NCBI GenBank assembly: GCA_037447655.1
Contig: JBBHKE010002584.1
Location: 372,464 to 404,439, forward strand
From: Zygnema cylindricum
Lineage: Eukaryota; Streptophyta; Zygnematophyceae; Zygnematales; Zygnemataceae
Direction of reading: 5' to 3'
DNA: 31,976 nt
Position numbers and translations under genes: made by a program. Below, piece by piece: positions 28,710 to 31,976 of the stretch (positions are counted from its first letter, which is position 1; the number at the start of each line of letters is the position of its first letter). Below the pieces are notes generated by a model, which worked only from the letters and a program-made list of their open reading frames with translations, did not search any database and was not told the origin of the DNA.

Positions 28710-29760
28710 TGTAGAAATTAATGGTTATTTTTAGTAATTTCTAGGTCTAAAATGAAAGGCAGAAAAGAAGCCGAGGCAGTCTGCTTCTAACTCCTCTCTT
28801 TAACTCCCATACTTGTCGCAGTCAGTGAAATTTGAAGAGGAAGCTAGAGCCATGGTTGCCTATGCTGCTTAAGAGATAGAAGATAGGTGGTAGATTTTGG
28901 TAGATTTTCCAAAATATACTTCACGCAACCAGGATTTGATCCTGAAACCTGCTTTCCGTCAAGTCTGAAATAGACGGTTTCTTTATCCTATAGTCTAAGA
29001 TCGGTGCAGAGACATATAGGGTTTGACAGATATATAAACCGTGAAGCGTGAACTAATTCATTTAACTTAAACTATAGACGTCGCGTATGGATACAGGTTT
29101 GTAAAATACGGGGTACGATATTGTTCCGAAACGGATGCCGCGCATTTTGTTTCGACAGCGAAACAAATATCGCGCAACGATTTATGACGACTACGATTAA
29201 AACCCAGTTTTGATCGGACGGCCGCGAAGGATGTCAGATCCCGAAATAGTATTTTGGCGGTTTTCGGTCACCGCCACATTGATTGACACATGGCACAACC
29301 ACATTAGTTTACGGCATCTCCGAGGATCACAAAAACGAATCCAGATATGACATGTTTCGACTGGTTCGCCATGTCGTACAATGGCTGTATAGAAAGTACA
29401 CCAGCACCTGTACCTTTCTGTAGGACACAGTATTTTGATTAGTGCCGTACTTTTGTAGATAGAGTTTTAGAGAGAGATAGGACTTATGAAAATTTGGTAG
29501 ATAGGACCCTCTCTCCCAGAGAGCCTTTGTACAAAAGGTCAAATTTGACCCTTCATAACTTACTACTCAGGGGAGAAAATTCAAATATTATTTTTGCTAT
29601 CCACTTAAGGGAGTCTTGTCTTGACAAGGGTCGAGGTGGTTAGAGTTTTTGTCTGCCAGGGTGTCAATTTTTTTTGCTAAAACACAAAGGGGTCAAGGTT
29701 ATCCTAGAGGCTTTGTTTAAGCTACTTACTCCGAGGGCCAATGGAGGTCTTAGATTTGCA
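28710..29760 (+). repeat. LTR3 of the array
   Basis: TGTAGAAATTAATGG...ATGGAGGTCTTAGATTTGCA, 1051 bp, collinear with rejoined LTR2. It includes the palindrome GGTCAAATTTGACC (29537-29550). It is followed directly by ATAACCTGAAAT, which on the minus strand is an LTR end plus the start of a D-type primer-binding site. Confidence 0.88.
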
Positions 29761-29825
29761 ATAACCTGAAATTATATGGGTTCCATTTTATCTCCCCTCA
29801 CCATAAGTGTTCCTTTACCCTTCTC

Positions 29826-30095
29826 TCATTTTCCCTCTTCCATTGCAATAATTTCCTTTTTACCTTCTGTTGCATCTAAACTCTGTTTTGATTTTTGGGA
29901 AGCCCCGGTTGAATCTCCATAGGGAGTTCCACCGAAGCTCGGTGGCGGACACCTCAGTTGTCTTGAAACAATTCCCCATAAGTGCTTTTCTAAAAGCAAT
30001 CCCTCCATTGTAAATTCCAAGTAAATGAAATTTGATCCATCAAACATAAGCACCCTAGATGGTTGGCCCATAACCTGAAATGCTATGGGTTCCAT
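29826..30095 (-). pseudogene. D gag N-terminal fragment
   Basis: The ATG at 30095 is inside the LTR: M-E-P-I-A-F-Q-V-M-G-Q-P-S-R-V. The ninth codon is the ATG of the primer-binding site (30069-30071). It aligns with B3/C gag (F-I-Y...G-A-L-x-E-K-x-F-W-G-I-V-S-G-R) and then a charged linker, and stops at 29826. The 89-residue frame is intact as far as it goes; the remainder of gag is absent. Confidence 0.75.
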
Positions 30096-30889
30096 TTCCC
30101 CATAGAAATCGCAGACCTACAAAAGTTTATCTAGATATTGCCGACTCCAAGTTGATACAAACCCAAATGACTGACACCTTCACAGTCACAACTCGTATAA
30201 AACTTCACCCCTGTGAAAGAAGACTTTGTGTGTGCTCAGTTTCATCACAAAATGCAAAGGTTGAACATGTGTTTTGGACAAAATTTCCCACTTTGACTTT
30301 TCCTTAAAAATGCCAAAATTCCCCACTTTGACTTTTCCTTAGAAATGCCGCCACCGTGGAAAGAAAAATCTCTGACAGACTACACCCTTGTGTAGCTTGG
30401 ACTCCCTTGAGTTCGCAACAAAAAAATCACTACATTTGCTCCCCTGAGCAGTTAGTTATGGCTGGCCACCGATGGCCTATAAATATAAAAGGTCATTTGG
30501 AGAGAGGCGCCTCAAACATGCTAAGTCCCTTAACTCCTACTCACAACTACCCACTTCTGTACCCTAGGCCAAACAAAAAGATTGTATAGTAGAAGAAGGT
30601 ACAGTGGCCGATTCTACTTCTTGTACGGCCATTGTACAACATGGCCTTCTGGTTGACACTTGTCAACTTGGGAGCCATCATTCCTCCTCCCATCTTTTTT
30701 GGCGTCCTATGATGTGGCGCCACGTGGCACAGCGCGCCGGTATGTTGGAAAGCCGCCAAAGATTCATTTGGGTTGGGCGGGGGCGACATTGTCCTTCCCA
30801 TCATGTATTTTACACGGTTAGATTTGCGTTCGCGAGCGCAGTTTGACTATAGATGTTGTTTCGTCAATTTTGGTATGTTTAAGTGGAAG
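30076..30889 (-). repeat. D LTR, truncated
   Basis: The minus strand ends ...GGAACCCATAGCATTTCA before GGTTATGGGCCAACC (30075-30061; 14 of 15 to the tRNA-iMet anticodon arm complement). Blocks matching the B/C promoter region are readable: GTACAATGGCCGTACAAG, GCGCCTCTCTCC, TTTATATTTATAGG as TATA (about 30476-30491) and AAGGGAGTCCAAGCTACACAAGGG. Homology to a minus-strand B LTR takes over near 30890. Confidence 0.7.
30281..30349. repeat. Two tandem ~35-bp units in the D LTR
   Basis: AAATTTCCCACTTTGACTTT (30281 on) repeats as AAAATTCCCCACTTTGACTT (30315 on), each followed by TCCTTA[A/G]AAATGCC. Each unit holds TTTGAC. Confidence 0.8.
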
Positions 30890-31487
30890 TGACATCGGAT
30901 GTGGCGATGACCAAAAACCGCCGAAATCCTCTTCCGCGATCTAGACATTTAATTTTGGCCGTCTGATTAAATTCACATTTAATCATAGCCGTAATAAATA
31001 CATACGCGGTATTCGTTTCGCTAAAGAAATAAATGCGCGGTATTTGTTTCTTATCCGTACTATAATCCGTACTTTTACATTAAGGGATCTATGTCTCTCG
31101 TAAACAGTTTTAGTTAAATGAATAAACCTACGTGTTAATGTTTAATTAAATATCAAACCCTATAGTACGTAACACTAGGTGTGGACTTAACGGATAAGGC
31201 TACCGGCTACTGGCAGCTCACCGACCGGCAGGTACCAGGATCAAATCCTGGAGGCAACACATATCCATTTAGTAAATCAACCCCTAATGGTAAATAAACT
31301 AATAATTACATCCCGTAAACCTCTGGATAGCCTAGGTAGCCATGGCTCTAGCTTCCTCTCCAATTTCTCAGTGACTGCGACAAGTTTGAGAGTTGGAGAG
31401 AGAAGTTAGAGGTAGAGTGCCTCGACTTCTTTCTCTATTTATATTTAGACCTAGAAAATACTTTAAAAATAACCATTAATTTCTACA
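30890..31487 (-). repeat. Fragment E 3' LTR, truncated
   Basis: Minus-strand TGTAGAAATTAATGG begins at 31487 and remains collinear with B3 LTRs through the tRNA-like module (31184-31257 on plus) and the ATTAAATGTGAATTTAATC inverted repeat. It stops near 30890, so the promoter half is missing. Confidence 0.85.
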
Positions 31488-31500
31488 CTCCCCTTATTAT

Positions 31501-31976
31501 CTAGTCAATCTTTAATTGCAGACCACACTTCTCCTTGCAGAAAATTAGCTTAGGGGAAGTCACAAGTTTGGTCATCATATCTGCTACCATCTCACTATCA
31601 AGTCGGTACTCTAAACTGATTATTTTGTTTTCTACTTTCTCTTTACCAAACTGAGTCTAATGTCCATGTGTTTAGCTTTAAAATGATGTTTAGGATTGGC
31701 AGAAATAGCGATTGCTGCCTGATTATCACAAAAAATTTTTTGCACACCACTCTTAAGGTGACCAAGCTCACCAAGCAAAGACTTGACCCACATCAATTCT
31801 TTTACAGCAGAGCAAGAGGCCATATACTCAGCCTCCATGGTGGACTGAGCAATAACTTTTTGTTGTTTGCTACTCCAACAGCAAGCCCCATCACCCACAT
31901 ATAATACATATCCAGAAGTGCATCTCCTCATCGGAGCATCACCATAACAGGCATCACTCCAAGTAGTGATGTCAGT
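31501..31976 (-). pseudogene. Fragment E RNase H C-terminal part
   Basis: Open from the window edge to about 31632: TWSDACYGDAPMRRC, STMEAEYMAS, CDNQAAIAIS, HHFKAKHMDIRL. A missing base near 31645 shifts it to the frame that ends K-L-I-F-C...C-G-L-Q-L-K-I-D and TAG at 31503-31501. It differs from B3 at few positions, so it is a fairly recent relative. Confidence 0.88.

Larger units (their letters stand above)
9846..29760 (+). mobile_element. Tandem LTR-int1-LTR2-int2-LTR3 array of a non-autonomous family B derivative
   Basis: Removing the nested insertions leaves: an LTR tail (9846-9950), int1 (9951-11961), LTR2 (11962-12584 joined to 25253-25684), int2 (25685-28709 minus a solo LTR) and LTR3 (28710-29760). 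Both internal regions carry the same pol deletion junction, the same gag deletion, the same frameshift in a run of 8 A and the same two TAG stops. They therefore derive from one already defective copy. A shared middle LTR fits unequal LTR recombination. The inserts C, B3 and the solo LTR came later. Confidence 0.82.
29761..30889 (-). mobile_element. Copia fragment D (5' LTR and gag start)
   Basis: The minus strand carries an LTR (30889-30076, 5' end cut off), a primer-binding site (30075-30061) and the first part of gag. A 25-bp near-repeat (29761-29785 versus 30071-30095) puts a second copy of the LTR end and ATAACC at the boundary with LTR3. It is distinct in sequence from B and C but has the same gag N-terminal layout. 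Confidence 0.72.
30890..31976 (-). mobile_element. Family B copia fragment E (RNase H end and 3' LTR), minus strand
   Basis: The pol end (31976-31501), purine run and LTR start (31487) are in order on the minus strand and are close to B3. The LTR breaks off near 30890, where D begins. The element continues beyond the right window edge. Confidence 0.85.

Noticed and set aside
1-31976. CRISPR array, bacterial operon or phage-like system
   Set aside because: Repeats are LTRs and minisatellites without regular spacers, and all proteins are eukaryotic copia type.

Overview
This window is a block of eukaryotic, almost certainly land-plant, intergenic DNA made nearly entirely of nested Ty1/copia LTR retrotransposons. 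No host gene, rRNA, intact tRNA or CRISPR array was recognised. The evidence is a set of copia polyproteins in the order gag, CCHC zinc knuckle, protease (DSGA/DTGA), integrase (HHCC, DD35E), reverse transcriptase (YVDD) and RNase H. Their LTRs begin TGTAGAAAT or TGTTGAAAT and end in CA, and 5-bp target duplications are visible at two of the insertions. Every coding frame carries stops, frameshifts or deletions, so all are annotated as pseudogenes. The plant assignment rests on the style of the pol proteins. The exact clade (moss, lycophyte, fern or seed plant) cannot be told from this window.

Layout, left to right. (i) 1-409: unassigned flank with a long hairpin. (ii) 410-7449, minus strand: family A. 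Element A1 (410-6021, left LTR truncated) sits inside the gag gene of a second copy, A2 (6022-7449). (iii) 7450-9845, plus strand: 3' part of a family B element (B1: RT, RNase H, LTR). (iv) 9846-29760, plus strand: a tandem LTR-int1-LTR2-int2-LTR3 array of a deletion derivative of family B, which lacks the integrase glutamate, all of RT and most of RNase H. The middle LTR2 is split by a family C element (12585-25252). C is itself split inside its RNase H gene by B3 (17542-24003), the only structurally complete element. The int2 gag is split by a solo C-type LTR (25867-26872, perfect AGATG duplication). (v) 29761-30889, minus strand: family D gag start and LTR. (vi) 30890-31976, minus strand: family B LTR and RNase H end, running off the window.

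The most notable signal is shared by all families. Immediately after the CA end of the 5' LTR lies a primer-binding site with consensus GGTTATGGGCCCACC. This is the complement of the anticodon arm of plant initiator tRNA-Met, not of its 3' end, which implies half-tRNA priming as in Drosophila copia and yeast Ty5. The same bases are read as gag codons (Q-V-M-G-P-P). The gag frame opens at an ATG inside the LTR itself, 24 nt (B, C, D) or 63 nt (A) before the ATG that pairs with the tRNA anticodon. Translation start and reverse-transcription start are therefore superimposed. Other points are an antisense tRNA-like module in the LTRs, a GTAC-rich promoter block, a palindromic W-box pair, and inactivating mutations shared by int1 and int2.
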